Part shown: in pieces, positions 8,408-16,874 of the stretch
Layout of the letters: every line of letters begins with the position of its first letter
Numbering within the stretch: the first letter of the stretch is position 1
Assembly: GCF_002261425.1 (NCBI RefSeq)
Contig: NZ_NEVJ01000002.1
Coordinates: 434,001 to 498,000 of the forward strand
Reading direction: 5' to 3'
DNA length: 64,000 nucleotides
Source: Bordetella genomosp. 9
GTDB lineage: Bacteria > Pseudomonadota > Gammaproteobacteria > Burkholderiales > Burkholderiaceae_B
Made by a program: the position numbers and the translations under genes
The notes under the pieces: generated by a model
Databases searched by the model: none
The model's input: the letters and a program-made list of their open reading frames with translations, nothing else
Told to the model about the DNA's origin: nothing

Positions 8408-9352
8408 ATGAACCTGCAACAGTTCCGCTTCGTGCGCGAGACCATACGCCGCGACTTCAACCTGACGGAAGCCGCGCGCATGCTGTACACATCGCAGCCC
8501 GGTGTGTCCAAGGCCATCATCGAGTTCGAGGACGAACTCGGGATCAAGATCTTCGAACGCCATGGCAAGCGCATCAAGGGCCTGACCAAGCCGGGTCTGG
8601 CGGTGTCGCAGGTCATCGATCGCATCATGCGCGAAGTCGATAACCTGAAGAAGGTCAGCGACGAATTCGCGCGCCGCGACGAAGGCGGCTTGATCATCGC
8701 CTGCACGCACACGCAGGCGCGCTACCTGTTGCCGCGCGTGATCCCGGCTTTTCGTCGGCAGTTTCCCAAAGTGCACCTGTCGCTGGCGGAAGGCAGTCCC
8801 GGGCAGCTGGCGGAAATGGTGCTGCACGAACAGGCCGATCTTGCCATCGCGACCGAATCGCTGGCCTTGACGCCCGGCCTGGCGACGCTGCCCTGCTACA
8901 CCTGGGAGCACACGGTGGTGGTGCGGCCGGACCATCCGCTGGCGGAATTGACTTCCAGCGAAGCGAAGCGACTGACGCTGCAGCAGCTGGCCGCCTATCC
9001 CCTGGTCACCTACGACCGGGCGTTCACCGGCCGGACCACCATCGACGAGGTGTTCGCCTCGCAGGGCGTGCATCCGGACATCGTGCTGGAAGCCATCGAC
9101 GCCGACGTGATCAAGACCTATGTCGACGTCGGGCTGGGCATCGGCATCATCGCCGGCGTGGCCTATGACCCGCGCCGTGACAGCAACCTGGTGGGCTTGC
9201 CCGTGGGACACCTGTTCGGCACGCACACGACGCGGGTGGGGCTCAAGGCGGGCGTGTTCCTGCGCGACTACGTCTACACCTTCATCGAGATGCTGACGCC
9301 GGCGCTGAACCGTCAGGTCGTACTGGAGGCGGTTCAGGGCGAGCAGAAGTAG
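8408..9352 (+). CDS. cysB: LysR-family transcriptional regulator CysB
   Basis: 314 aa starting at ATG 8408 (MNLQQFRFVRE), which matches the usual CysB start; an upstream in-frame ATG at 8381 falls inside the promoter and is rejected. The N-terminal helix-turn-helix (residues 1-60) includes FNLTEAARMLYTSQPGVSK, nearly invariant in CysB/Cbl. The effector domain (about 90-300) contains CTHTQARYLLP and a TTIDEVF segment. CysB activates sulfate and thiosulfate assimilation genes in response to N-acetylserine. It stands alone here, with its own promoter and no cys genes nearby. Confidence 0.95.
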   Translation: MNLQQFRFVRETIRRDFNLTEAARMLYTSQPGVSKAIIEFEDELGIKIFERHGKRIKGLTKPGLAVSQVIDRIMREVDNLKKVSDEFARRDEGGLIIACTHTQARYLLPRVIPAFRRQFPKVHLSLAEGSPGQLAEMVLHEQADLAIATESLALTPGLATLPCYTWEHTVVVRPDHPLAELTSSEAKRLTLQQLAAYPLVTYDRAFTGRTTIDEVFASQGVHPDIVLEAIDADVIKTYVDVGLGIGIIAGVAYDPRRDSNLVGLPVGHLFGTHTTRVGLKAGVFLRDYVYTFIEMLTPALNRQVVLEAVQGEQK

Positions 9353-9438
9353 GGCGTTGCCGCGCGACGCCGCCGCGGTCTGGCGCAGGCGGCGCGCGCC
9401 GCAAAGCTATACGACAAGTAAGCCCGATAGCAAAATTA

Positions 9439-9458
9439 AATGCGAATCCATCTCATTT
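9439..9458. promoter_or_regulatory. Fur box candidate 1
   Basis: AATGCGAATCCATCTCATTT closely resembles the Fur-box form aATGcGAATcaTTcTCATTt seen upstream of iron-regulated genes in Bordetella and pseudomonads. It lies 65 bases before the DUF2325-type gene. Binding is inferred from the match only. Confidence 0.7.
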
Positions 9459-9474
9459 ACTTGCCCTAAAAAAC

Positions 9475-9493
9475 AAGAATCATTATCATTAAC
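9475..9493. promoter_or_regulatory. Fur box candidate 2
   Basis: The minus strand reads GTTAATGATAATGATTCTT, which matches the classical 19-bp Fur consensus GATAATGATAATCATTATC at 15 of 19 positions by my count. It is 16 bases downstream of box 1 and 29 bases before the ATG, a position where bound repressor would block transcription. Confidence 0.75.
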
Positions 9494-9522
9494 CCACGAT
9501 CAACGACGCAACGAGGTCTGTC

Positions 9523-9840
9523 ATGTCGACGGCACTTAGCGCAGTGGTGGTGGGCGCGGACCGGCTGGGCAATATTCCGGATCTGCTGAAAGGGCACAAT
9601 ATCGCGATCACGCATCACATCAGCGGCCGCGACCCTTCGCACCAGAAGCGCGGGCTGGCGCTGCCTTCGGGTACCCAGCTCGTCATCCTGCTGACCGATT
9701 TCCTCGGTCACAACGTAATGAAAACCTTCCGCCAATCCGCGCAGCGTTCGGGCATCCGCGTGGTGGCCTGCCGCCGGTCGGTCTGCAGCATGCAGCAGGC
9801 GCTGACGCAGTGCGGGCTGTGTGGGCGCGCGGCATCTTAG
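9523..9840 (+). CDS. Small DUF2325-like protein, probably Fur-regulated
   Basis: 105 aa, cytoplasmic, no signal peptide. It shows a small Rossmann-like layout: SAVVVGADRLGNIPDLLKGH at the start, a QLVILLTDFLGHNVMK core, then GIRVVACRRSVCSM. That layout fits the DUF2325 family, whose biochemical function is not established. The C-terminal third contains four cysteines (ACRRSVCSM...CGLC), a possible metal or redox site. Two Fur-box-like sequences immediately upstream imply expression under iron limitation. No partner gene is adjacent; it is monocistronic as far as can be seen. Confidence 0.85.
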   Translation: MSTALSAVVVGADRLGNIPDLLKGHNIAITHHISGRDPSHQKRGLALPSGTQLVILLTDFLGHNVMKTFRQSAQRSGIRVVACRRSVCSMQQALTQCGLCGRAAS

Positions 9841-10025
9841 AGGGCCTCGCTCTGCCAGTGCTTGAAATCGATCTCCAGCGGATATCGATTCGAGCGTCCA
9901 GCCTGGCCGCGCCGGGATGAATAGCGGGACGTGGCGCTGAGCTACGATACACGTCCAGCCCCGGCAATACTTTCGCTCAGCGCTACATGTTGTCGGCCAA
10001 CTATCGATTCTGACGACGCATTTCC

Positions 10026-11063
10026 ATGCCGGGCATACCAGGCAGCACGCAATCGGTTCCACTCGCGCTGGACGCCCTGATCGAGCAGTGCCGTCGCAGG
10101 GTGGCGCGCGATCCGCGCGATGCGTCGGCGCATCTGGATCTTGCCGAAGCGCTGCTGCTGTCCGGCCGGCTGGAAGAAGGCTGGCCGGAATACGAATGGC
10201 GATTCGCGCTGCCCGGCGTGCCGCCGCCCCTGCCGATCGTCGCGGGTCAACCCCTGTGGGACGGCGCGCCCATGGCCCATGGCACCCTGGTGCTGGTGGC
10301 GGACCAGGGCTATGGCGACGTGATCCAGTTCTGCCGCTACATCCCCGCGGTCATGTCGTGCTGCGCGAACGTGACGGTCGCCTGCAGCCCCGAAATGCTG
10401 CCCATCGTCACGCAACTCGCGGCGGGCGCGCGCTGCGTGACCCGCTGGAATGAGGTCGGGGACTTCGCTGCATGGTGCCCGCTGTCGGGCCTGCCCATGC
10501 GCTTCCGCACCGTGCTGGAGACCATACCGTCGGCCGCCGCGTATCTGTCGGCGGATCCGGCGCGGGTGGCCGCCTGGCGCAAGGGATTGGACGAGCTGAT
10601 ACCCGGCCGCTACCGGCGCATCGGGCTGGTGTGGGCCGGCCGCCCCACGCACCGGCACGATGCCAGGCGTTCGCTGCGACTGGAACAGTTGGCGCCGCTG
10701 GCGAACCTGCCGGACGTGGCGCTGGTGGCGTTGCAGCTCGGGCCCGCGCAGCGGGAGATCGACGGCTATCGCGGCATGGCGCCGCTGGTCAACGCCGGCG
10801 GGGCCTTGGGCGACTTCGGCGAGACCATGGCCGCCATCGCTTGCCTGGATCATGTCGTTTCAGTCGATACCGCGCCGGCGCATCTGGCCGGCGCCTTGGG
10901 ATGCCCGGTGTCGCTGCTGCTTGCGCATATGCCGGACTGGCGCTGGTTGTCAGATCGGCGCGATACGCCGTGGTATCCGGCCATGTCCCTGTATCGCCAG
11001 CCCGCGCCGGGGCGATGGGACCCGGTGATCGCGGCCGTGGCGCGGGATCTCGCGGCCCGCTGA
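10026..11063 (+). CDS. TPR-containing glycosyltransferase-like protein
   Basis: 345 aa. An N-terminal tetratricopeptide-type stretch (about 15-60) includes DPRDASAHLDLAEALLLSG and WPEYEWRF. A glycosyltransferase B-type C-terminal half carries the motif SVDTAPAHLAGALGCPV near residues 278-294, typical of GT9/GT41-like TPR proteins found near glycan or flagellar modification genes. No signal peptide or membrane segment is present, so it is cytoplasmic. Acceptor and sugar are unknown. The start at 10026 has no clear ribosome binding site, and the 185 bases upstream (9841-10025) show no recognisable gene. Confidence 0.75.
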   Translation: MPGIPGSTQSVPLALDALIEQCRRRVARDPRDASAHLDLAEALLLSGRLEEGWPEYEWRFALPGVPPPLPIVAGQPLWDGAPMAHGTLVLVADQGYGDVIQFCRYIPAVMSCCANVTVACSPEMLPIVTQLAAGARCVTRWNEVGDFAAWCPLSGLPMRFRTVLETIPSAAAYLSADPARVAAWRKGLDELIPGRYRRIGLVWAGRPTHRHDARRSLRLEQLAPLANLPDVALVALQLGPAQREIDGYRGMAPLVNAGGALGDFGETMAAIACLDHVVSVDTAPAHLAGALGCPVSLLLAHMPDWRWLSDRRDTPWYPAMSLYRQPAPGRWDPVIAAVARDLAAR

Positions 11064-11088
11064 AACCGCTGAAATCGCTGAAACGAAC

Positions 11089-11110
11089 ATGGGCCCCGAT
11101 CGGGGCCCAT
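11089..11110. terminator. Hairpin between convergent genes
   Basis: ATGGGCCCC-GATC-GGGGCCCAT forms a perfect 9-bp stem with a 4-base loop between two convergent genes (ends at 11063 and 11138). It lacks a T-run on either strand, so intrinsic termination would be weak; its position favours a bidirectional transcription-end element. Confidence 0.5.
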
Positions 11111-11137
11111 GCAGGCATGTCTTTGGGATAAGTGCGC

Positions 11138-11776
11138 TTAGCGTTGCGCGCGGGCCGATGCCACCAGCGTCGTGTCGATGCGGCGGGCGCCGTTGTAGCG
11201 CGCGCTCCAGTAAGCCATGTCCATGCGCTCGATGCGGACCACGCCGCCCTTGCTGGGCGAATGCACGAAGCGGTCTTCGCCCAGATAGATGCCGACGTGG
11301 GAGTAGCGGCGGCCCATGGTGTTGAAGAACACCAGGTCGCCGACCTGCAGGTCGTTGCGCGCCACCGGCATGCCGACCTGGAACATTTCGGCCGCGGTGC
11401 GCGGCAGCTTCAGACCCAGCGATTGTTCGGCGACGTAGCCGACCAGGCCGCTGCAATCGAAACCGGTGCTGGGCGTACCGCCGCCGGAGCGGTAGCGGAT
11501 GCCAAGGTAGTTCAGCGCTTCGCCCGCGAGCATGGTGTTGTCGGTGGCAGCGCTGCTGCCGGGATAGCTGGCGGTGCGGCTGCCGCCGCGGCGCAGTTTC
11601 TGCGCCAGCAGCATGCCTATGGGATCGTCGGCGTCGGCGGTGGTCCAGGCGGCGTCGTAGGCGTCCTGGTCAAAGCCGGTGTAGGCGGTGTCGCGCGTGG
11701 CGCCGGTGTTGGCGCAGCCCGCCAGGATGGCCATGGCGGCCATAATGCCGCCGATGCGCAGGGCGCGCCCCTGCAT
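11138..11776 (-). CDS. NlpC/P60 (C40) cell-wall peptidase lipoprotein
   Basis: 212 aa from the ATG at 11776, chosen because it gives a compact lipoprotein signal: a basic n-region, a hydrophobic stretch, then lipobox LAGC with the lipidated Cys near residue 21. A longer reading from 11824 is possible. The C40 domain occupies the C-terminal half. The catalytic Cys is in GFDCSGLVGYV, the first His in YSHVGIYLG and the third polar residue in FVHSPSKGG. Family members cleave peptidoglycan stem peptides (Spr/MepS-like). It would be anchored to the envelope. No operon partner. Confidence 0.92.
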   Translation of the reverse strand: MQGRALRIGGIMAAMAILAGCANTGATRDTAYTGFDQDAYDAAWTTADADDPIGMLLAQKLRRGGSRTASYPGSSAATDNTMLAGEALNYLGIRYRSGGGTPSTGFDCSGLVGYVAEQSLGLKLPRTAAEMFQVGMPVARNDLQVGDLVFFNTMGRRYSHVGIYLGEDRFVHSPSKGGVVRIERMDMAYWSARYNGARRIDTTLVASARAQR

Positions 11777-12145
11777 GGCTAGAAAATGAAAAAAGGATAG
11801 CGTGCGGTAGTCGTATCGTTGCATTGTTCGCTTGAAGGCAGGAATGACCCTGCCTGGAAGACGACGGACGACCGCCGTTTAGGAAATTTCTGAGGGGCGA
11901 TTCTACCAAAACTTGCGTATAGCTCCATCACGGGCAGCGTATACGCCAGACCTCATCCCGCGCGCGCTTTGGCGCACCACATCGGACGGATAGAATCGGC
12001 GATAAAAATCTCGAAAGAGCGCGCTGCGGAGATGGGGGCGTGCGCGGCGACTGGCGCCAGCGTTGCAACTTCCCATCGTGCAGACTCGGACAGTTCGTAA
12101 ACATCGTCAAAATCTGCAACAACTGCAAGATAACAGGAGACAGCG
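11777..12145. other. Divergent intergenic region between C40 peptidase and prpE
   Basis: 369 bases without a supported gene, serving as promoter space for two divergent genes. It contains a perfect 10-bp palindrome, GCGTATACGC (11937-11946), and an AGGAGA ribosome binding site (12135-12140) five bases before prpE. I could not identify convincing -35/-10 pairs on either strand. Confidence 0.6.
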
Positions 12146-14041
12146 ATGCGAAAAACCCGGGTTTTCCACTACTCGTCCATTCATCATCCAGAAACATTTT
12201 GGCACAGGGAGTCAGGCCGGATCCATTGGGATGTGCCACCGGAAACCGTGCTGGACTTCAGCCGGCCCCCTTTTGCCCGTTGGTTCGTGGGCGGCCGCAC
12301 CAATCTCTGCTTCAACGCCGTGGATCGCTGGCTCCCCCTTCAGGCCGATAGACAGGCGCTGATCTGGGTGTCCACCGAGGTGGATGAAGAAAGGATCTAT
12401 ACGCGCCAGCAGCTGTTCGACGAGGTCAACGTGGCGGCCGCGATGCTGCGCGAGCAGGGCGTCGAGCCAGGCGACCGGGTCCTGATCTACATGCCCATGG
12501 TGCCGGAAGCGGTGTTCATGATGCTAGCGGCCGCTCGGCTGGGCGCAGTGCATTCGGTGGTGTTCGGAGGGTTTGCCTCGCACAATCTGGCGCAGCGCAT
12601 CGACGACGCCCAGCCCAAGGTCATCGTCTCGGCCGACGCCGGGTCGCGCGGCGGCAAGGTGACGCCCTACAAGCCGCTGCTGGACAAGGCCCTGGCGATG
12701 AGCGCCGCGCAGCCGCGGGCCGTCATCCTGCTGGATCGCGGGCTGGGCGGCGGCAAGGAAAGCCCGGCCGGCCGCGATCCGCGCGAACACGACTATGCCG
12801 CCTTGCGCGCGCGCCATGCCGGCGCGCGGGTGCCGGTGGCCTGGATGCCGTCGGATGCGCCCAGCTATATCCTGTACACCTCCGGCACCACCGGCAAGCC
12901 GAAGGGCGTGCAGCGCGACATCGGCGGCTACGCGGTGGCGCTGGCGGCCTCGATGGAATACATCTTCGACGGCAAGCCGGGCGAAACCTTCTTCTGCACC
13001 AGCGACATCGGCTGGGTCGTGGGCCATTCCTATATCGTCTACGGGCCCCTGATTGGCGGCCAGACCACCGTGCTTTACGAGGGCACGCCGGTGCGTCCCG
13101 ATGGCGCCATCCTGTGGCGGCTGATCGAACGCTACAAGGTGAACACCCTGTTTTCGGCGCCGACGGCGGTGCGCGTGCTGAAGCGGCAGGATCCGGAACT
13201 CCTGCGCCGGCATGACGTCTCGTCCCTGCGCGCGATCTACCTGGCCGGGGAACCGCTGGACGAGCCGACCGCGCGCTGGATAGGCGAAGGCCTGGGCAAG
13301 CCCGTGATCGACAACTACTGGCAGACGGAAAGCGGCTGGCCCATCCTGTCCGGGCAGCCGGGCGTGGAACGGGTGCCGACCCGCTTCGGCAGTCCTTCCT
13401 TCCCCTGCTATGGCTTCGACGCCAGGGTGGTCAGCGAAACCACCGGCGAGGACCTGGGGCCGGGGGAGAAGGGCGTGGTGGCCATCGTGCCGCCGCTGCC
13501 GCCGGGGGCCATGACGACGATCTGGGGCGACGACGACCGCTTCGTGCGCACCTATTTCGAATCCATCCCGGGCCGGCAGGTGTATTCGACCTTCGACTGG
13601 GGCATCGTGGACGAAGACGGCTACTGGTACATCCTGGGGCGGACGGACGACGTGATCAACGTGGCGGGGCATCGGCTGGGCACGCGCGAAATCGAGGAAG
13701 CGGTGAGCAGCCATGCCCAGGTCGCCGAATGCGCGGTGGTGGGCGTGGCCGACGCGCTGAAGGGCCAGGTGGCGGAAGCCTTCGTGGTGCTCAAGAAAGA
13801 GCCCGAGGACGGCGCCGCCTTGGCCGCGCTGGAAGGCGATATGATGCGCGTGGTCGAAGAGCAGCTGGGCGCGGTGGCGCGGCCGGCGCACATCCGTTTC
13901 GTCGGGGCCTTGCCGAAAACGCGTTCGGGCAAGGTGCTGCGGCGGGCGATCGTCGCGGTCTGCGAAGGCCGGGACCCGGGCGATCTGCCGACCATCGAAG
14001 ATCCGAATGCGCTGGAAAAGATCAAGGAATCCCTGACATGA
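12146..14041 (+). CDS. prpE: Propionate-CoA ligase
   Basis: 631 aa, acyl-adenylate-forming enzyme that makes propionyl-CoA from propionate, ATP and CoA; cytoplasmic. The start region (ETFWHRESGRIHWDVPPE, PPFARWFVGGRTNLCFNAVDR) is characteristic of PrpE rather than acetyl-CoA synthetase. The adenylate P-loop [15 protein letters not shown] is near residues 248-262, the acetyl/propionyl pocket region near VIDNYWQTESGWP, and the C-terminal catalytic Lys motif PKTRSGKVLRR near 588-598. A good AGGAGA site precedes the ATG. The stop overlaps the next gene (ATGA). No prpBCD methylcitrate genes are in the window. Confidence 0.93.
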   Translation: MRKTRVFHYSSIHHPETFWHRESGRIHWDVPPETVLDFSRPPFARWFVGGRTNLCFNAVDRWLPLQADRQALIWVSTEVDEERIYTRQQLFDEVNVAAAMLREQGVEPGDRVLIYMPMVPEAVFMMLAAARLGAVHSVVFGGFASHNLAQRIDDAQPKVIVSADAGSRGGKVTPYKPLLDKALAMSAAQPRAVILLDRGLGGGKESPAGRDPREHDYAALRARHAGARVPVAWMPSDAPSYILYTSGTTGKPKGVQRDIGGYAVALAASMEYIFDGKPGETFFCTSDIGWVVGHSYIVYGPLIGGQTTVLYEGTPVRPDGAILWRLIERYKVNTLFSAPTAVRVLKRQDPELLRRHDVSSLRAIYLAGEPLDEPTARWIGEGLGKPVIDNYWQTESGWPILSGQPGVERVPTRFGSPSFPCYGFDARVVSETTGEDLGPGEKGVVAIVPPLPPGAMTTIWGDDDRFVRTYFESIPGRQVYSTFDWGIVDEDGYWYILGRTDDVINVAGHRLGTREIEEAVSSHAQVAECAVVGVADALKGQVAEAFVVLKKEPEDGAALAALEGDMMRVVEEQLGAVARPAHIRFVGALPKTRSGKVLRRAIVAVCEGRDPGDLPTIEDPNALEKIKESLT

Positions 14042-14445
14042 TCAGCAAGCCCGTCCTGACCGTCGAAGACGTCAAGAAAATCCTGGCCGCGGCCGAAGCC
14101 CACGCCGCGAAGAACCAATGGCCGGTGTCCATCGCGGTCGTCGACGACGGCGGCCATCTGCTGGGCATGCTGCGGCTGGACGGCGCCGCGCCGGTCAGCG
14201 CGAACATCGCGCCGGCCAAGGCGCACACCGCCGCCGTCGGCCGGCGCGAATCGCGCCTGTACGAAGAAAGCATCAACGGCGGGCGCTATGCCTTCCTGTC
14301 GGTGCCCGGCATGATCGGCCTGCTGGAAGGCGGCGTGCCCATCGTCGCGCAAGGGCAGGTGATCGGCGCCGTGGGCGTGTCCGGTGTGAAGGCGTCGGAA
14401 GACGCGGAAACGGCCAAGGCAGGCATCGCGGCGCTGGGGCTATGA
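14038..14445 (+). CDS. GlcG/HbpS-family small protein (DUF336)
   Basis: 135 aa. The whole length matches the GlcG/HbpS fold: MISKPVLTVEDVKKILAAAE at the start, VSIAVVDDGGHLLGMLRLDGA, a KAHTAAVGRRES helix, and a GGVPIVAQGQVIGAVGVSG core. Some family members bind heme or accompany glycolate and other oxidation operons, but no activity is established for this type. Its start overlaps the prpE stop and its stop overlaps the MFS gene (both ATGA), so it is translationally coupled in a three-gene operon. Confidence 0.88.
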   Translation: MISKPVLTVEDVKKILAAAEAHAAKNQWPVSIAVVDDGGHLLGMLRLDGAAPVSANIAPAKAHTAAVGRRESRLYEESINGGRYAFLSVPGMIGLLEGGVPIVAQGQVIGAVGVSGVKASEDAETAKAGIAALGL

Positions 14446-15821
14446 CCTCGTCGCGGACGCCGGAGCGGCCGGCGGAGGATCCCATGCGGGCATCCCCCAC
14501 GCCGGCGCGCGCCGCGGGCGAGGCATCCGCCCACGAACCGGCCTTGCAGGGCAGCCTGAACGCCGGCGTCACCCGGCGCGAGGTGTGGTCGTGGGCGATG
14601 TACGACTTCGCCAATTCTGGCTACACGACCGTCATCCTGACGACGGTCTTCAGCGCCTATTTCGTCGGCGTGGTGGGCGGCGGCGCCCACTGGGCCACGC
14701 TGGCCTGGACCGGCGCGCTGTCGGTGTCCTATCTGGCGATCATGCTGACCATGCCGAGCCTGGGCGCGCGGGCGGATGCGCGCGGCGCCAAGCGCAAGCT
14801 GCTGTTCGCCAGCACCGTCGGATGCATCCTGGCCACGCTGACCTTGACCCAGGCAGGGCCTGGCGACGTGTGGCCGGCCCTGATCGGCATCGCGGTGTCC
14901 AACTATTTCTATTGCGTGGGCGAGTCCGCCGTGGCGTCTTTTCTGCCCGAGCTGGCACGGCCCCACGCGCTGGGCCGGGTGTCCGGCTGGGGCTGGAGCT
15001 TCGGCTATTGCGGCGGCATGCTCAGCCTGGGCCTGTCGCTGGTGGTCGTGTCGATGGCGCAGGCGCGCGGCGAAAGCGCGCCGCAGTTCGTGCCCTGGGT
15101 GGTGGCGGTGACCTGCGCCGTATTCGCGCTGTCGGCGCTGCCTTCCTTCCTGTGGCTGCGCGAACGGGCGCGTCCGCGCGAGCGCGCCGAAGCCAGTCCC
15201 GACATGCTGGGCCAGCTGCTGCGCGCCTGGCGCGACATCGGCCGCCATCACGCGCAATTCAAGCGGCTGTTGATGTGCGTGGCCTGCTACCAGGCCGGCA
15301 TCGCGGTGGTGATCACGCTGGCGGCGGTGTACGCCGAGCAGGCCATGGGCTTCAAGATGGCCCAGATCATGATGCTGGTGTTCGTGGTCAATATCGCGGC
15401 GGCCGCGGGCGCCTTTCTGTTCGGCTATCTGCAGGACCGCATCGGCCACAAGCGGGCGCTGGCGATGACGCTGTGCGGCTGGATCGCCATGGTGCTGATC
15501 GCCTATACGGCCGTCACGGTCGGTGTGTTCTGGATCGCCGCCACGCTGGCGGGCCTGTGCATGGGCACCAGCCAGAGCGCGGGCCGCGCCATGGTCGGTG
15601 CGCTGGCGCCGGAAAAAAGGCTGGCCGAATTCTTCGCGCTGTGGACGTTCGCCGTGCAGCTGGCCGCGGTCATCGGGCCATTGACCTATGGGCTGGTAAC
15701 CTGGGTGACCCACGGCAACCATCGCCTGGCGATCCTGGTGACCGGCCTGTTCTTCGTCGGCGGCCTGGCGCTCCTGCGCCGCGTGGACCTGGAACGCGGC
15801 ATGGCCGAACGCGAGGCCTAG
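14442..15821 (+). CDS. MFS transporter, UMF1/Atg22-like family
   Basis: 459 aa with about 12 membrane segments. The hydrophilic start (residues 1-45) is followed by VWSWAMYDFANSGYTTVILTTVFSAYF, the signature of the UMF1 family; the aromatic-rich YDFANS motif is strongly diagnostic. A central cytoplasmic loop is charged (LRERARPRERAEASPD). Substrate unknown; the operon with prpE suggests a short-chain acid or related metabolite, which is inference. Start ATG 14442 is chosen for its 4-base overlap with the preceding stop. Confidence 0.88.
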   Translation: MTSSRTPERPAEDPMRASPTPARAAGEASAHEPALQGSLNAGVTRREVWSWAMYDFANSGYTTVILTTVFSAYFVGVVGGGAHWATLAWTGALSVSYLAIMLTMPSLGARADARGAKRKLLFASTVGCILATLTLTQAGPGDVWPALIGIAVSNYFYCVGESAVASFLPELARPHALGRVSGWGWSFGYCGGMLSLGLSLVVVSMAQARGESAPQFVPWVVAVTCAVFALSALPSFLWLRERARPRERAEASPDMLGQLLRAWRDIGRHHAQFKRLLMCVACYQAGIAVVITLAAVYAEQAMGFKMAQIMMLVFVVNIAAAAGAFLFGYLQDRIGHKRALAMTLCGWIAMVLIAYTAVTVGVFWIAATLAGLCMGTSQSAGRAMVGALAPEKRLAEFFALWTFAVQLAAVIGPLTYGLVTWVTHGNHRLAILVTGLFFVGGLALLRRVDLERGMAEREA

Positions 15822-15861
15822 GCGCTACTATCGTCGAACCCTATCCGTACGCAATACAGTC

Positions 15862-16872
15862 ATGACTTCCCATACCTTTTTCTGCGTCGACGGCCATACC
15901 TGCGGCAACCCCGTACGCATGGTCGCGGGCGGCGCGCCGGTGCTGCAAGGCGCGAACATGGTCGAAAAGCGTGCGCATTTCCTGCGCGACTACGACTGGA
16001 TACGCACCGGCCTGATGTTCGAACCGCGTGGGCACGACATGATGTCGGGCGCGATCCTGTATCCGCCCACGCGGCCGGACTGCGACATCGCCTTCCTGTT
16101 CATCGAGACCTCGGGCTGCTTGCCGATGTGCGGGCACGGCACCATCGGCACGGTCACCATGGCGCTTGAACGCGGCCTGGTGACGCCGCGCGAGCCGGGC
16201 GTGCTGCGCATCGACACGCCCGCCGGCCTGGTGGAAGCCCGCTACGAAATGGATGGCCCGTACGTGAACAGCGTGCGCATCACCAACGTGCCGTCCTTCC
16301 TGTACGCCACGGGGCTGGAAGCGGAAGTCGAAGGGCTGGGGCTGGTCAAGGCCGACGTCGCCTATGGCGGCAATTTCTACGCCATCGTGTCGCCGCAACA
16401 GGCTTTCGCGGGACTGGAGCATGTGCAGCCGTCCGATCTGCTGCGCTGGAGCCCCCGCCTGCGGCAAGCCTTCGGCAGGAAGTACGAGTTCGTCCATCCG
16501 GAGAACCCGGCCATCAATGGCTTGTCCCACGTGCTGTGGACGGGCACGCCGCAGCATCCGGAAGCCCACGCGCGCAATGCGGTGTTCTATGGCGACAAGG
16601 CCATAGACCGCTCGCCCTGCGGCACCGGCACGTCGGCGCGCATGGCGCAGTGGGCCGCGCAGGGCAAACTGGATGTGGGCAGCGATTTCGTGCACGAAAG
16701 CATCATCGGCACGCTGTTCCGCGGCCGCGTCGAGGCGCGCACGCGGGTCGGCGACCTGGACGCCATCGTGCCTTCCATCGAAGGCTGGGCGCGGATGACG
16801 GGGTACAACACCCTGTTCATCGACGACCGCGATCCGCTGGCGCATGGCTTTCAGCTCAAGGACAAGGTGTGA
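15862..16872 (+). CDS. 4-hydroxyproline 2-epimerase (proline racemase family)
   Basis: 336 aa. The N-terminal FFCVDGHTCGNPVR is typical of hydroxyproline 2-epimerases. Both catalytic cysteines of the racemase fold are present: PMCGHGTIG near residue 90 and DRSPCGTGTSAR near residue 253. This keeps apart epimerases/racemases (Cys/Cys) from the dehydratase branch (Ser or Thr at one site). It interconverts trans-4-hydroxy-L-proline and cis-4-hydroxy-D-proline in hydroxyproline catabolism. It starts 40 bases after the MFS stop. The oxidase and dehydratase of the pathway are not adjacent, so proline racemase cannot be fully excluded. Confidence 0.85.
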   Translation: MTSHTFFCVDGHTCGNPVRMVAGGAPVLQGANMVEKRAHFLRDYDWIRTGLMFEPRGHDMMSGAILYPPTRPDCDIAFLFIETSGCLPMCGHGTIGTVTMALERGLVTPREPGVLRIDTPAGLVEARYEMDGPYVNSVRITNVPSFLYATGLEAEVEGLGLVKADVAYGGNFYAIVSPQQAFAGLEHVQPSDLLRWSPRLRQAFGRKYEFVHPENPAINGLSHVLWTGTPQHPEAHARNAVFYGDKAIDRSPCGTGTSARMAQWAAQGKLDVGSDFVHESIIGTLFRGRVEARTRVGDLDAIVPSIEGWARMTGYNTLFIDDRDPLAHGFQLKDKV

Positions 16873-16874
16873 TC

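Noticed and set aside
9357..9539. 60-codon plus-strand frame spanning the Fur-box region
   Set aside because: Covers the regulatory sites and overlaps the DUF2325 start; no ribosome binding site, composition is not coding-like.
9466..10062. Minus-strand frame over the DUF2325-type gene and the gap after it
   Set aside because: Overlaps a supported gene in full, has no ribosome binding site and reads as an unstructured Cys/Arg-rich shadow.
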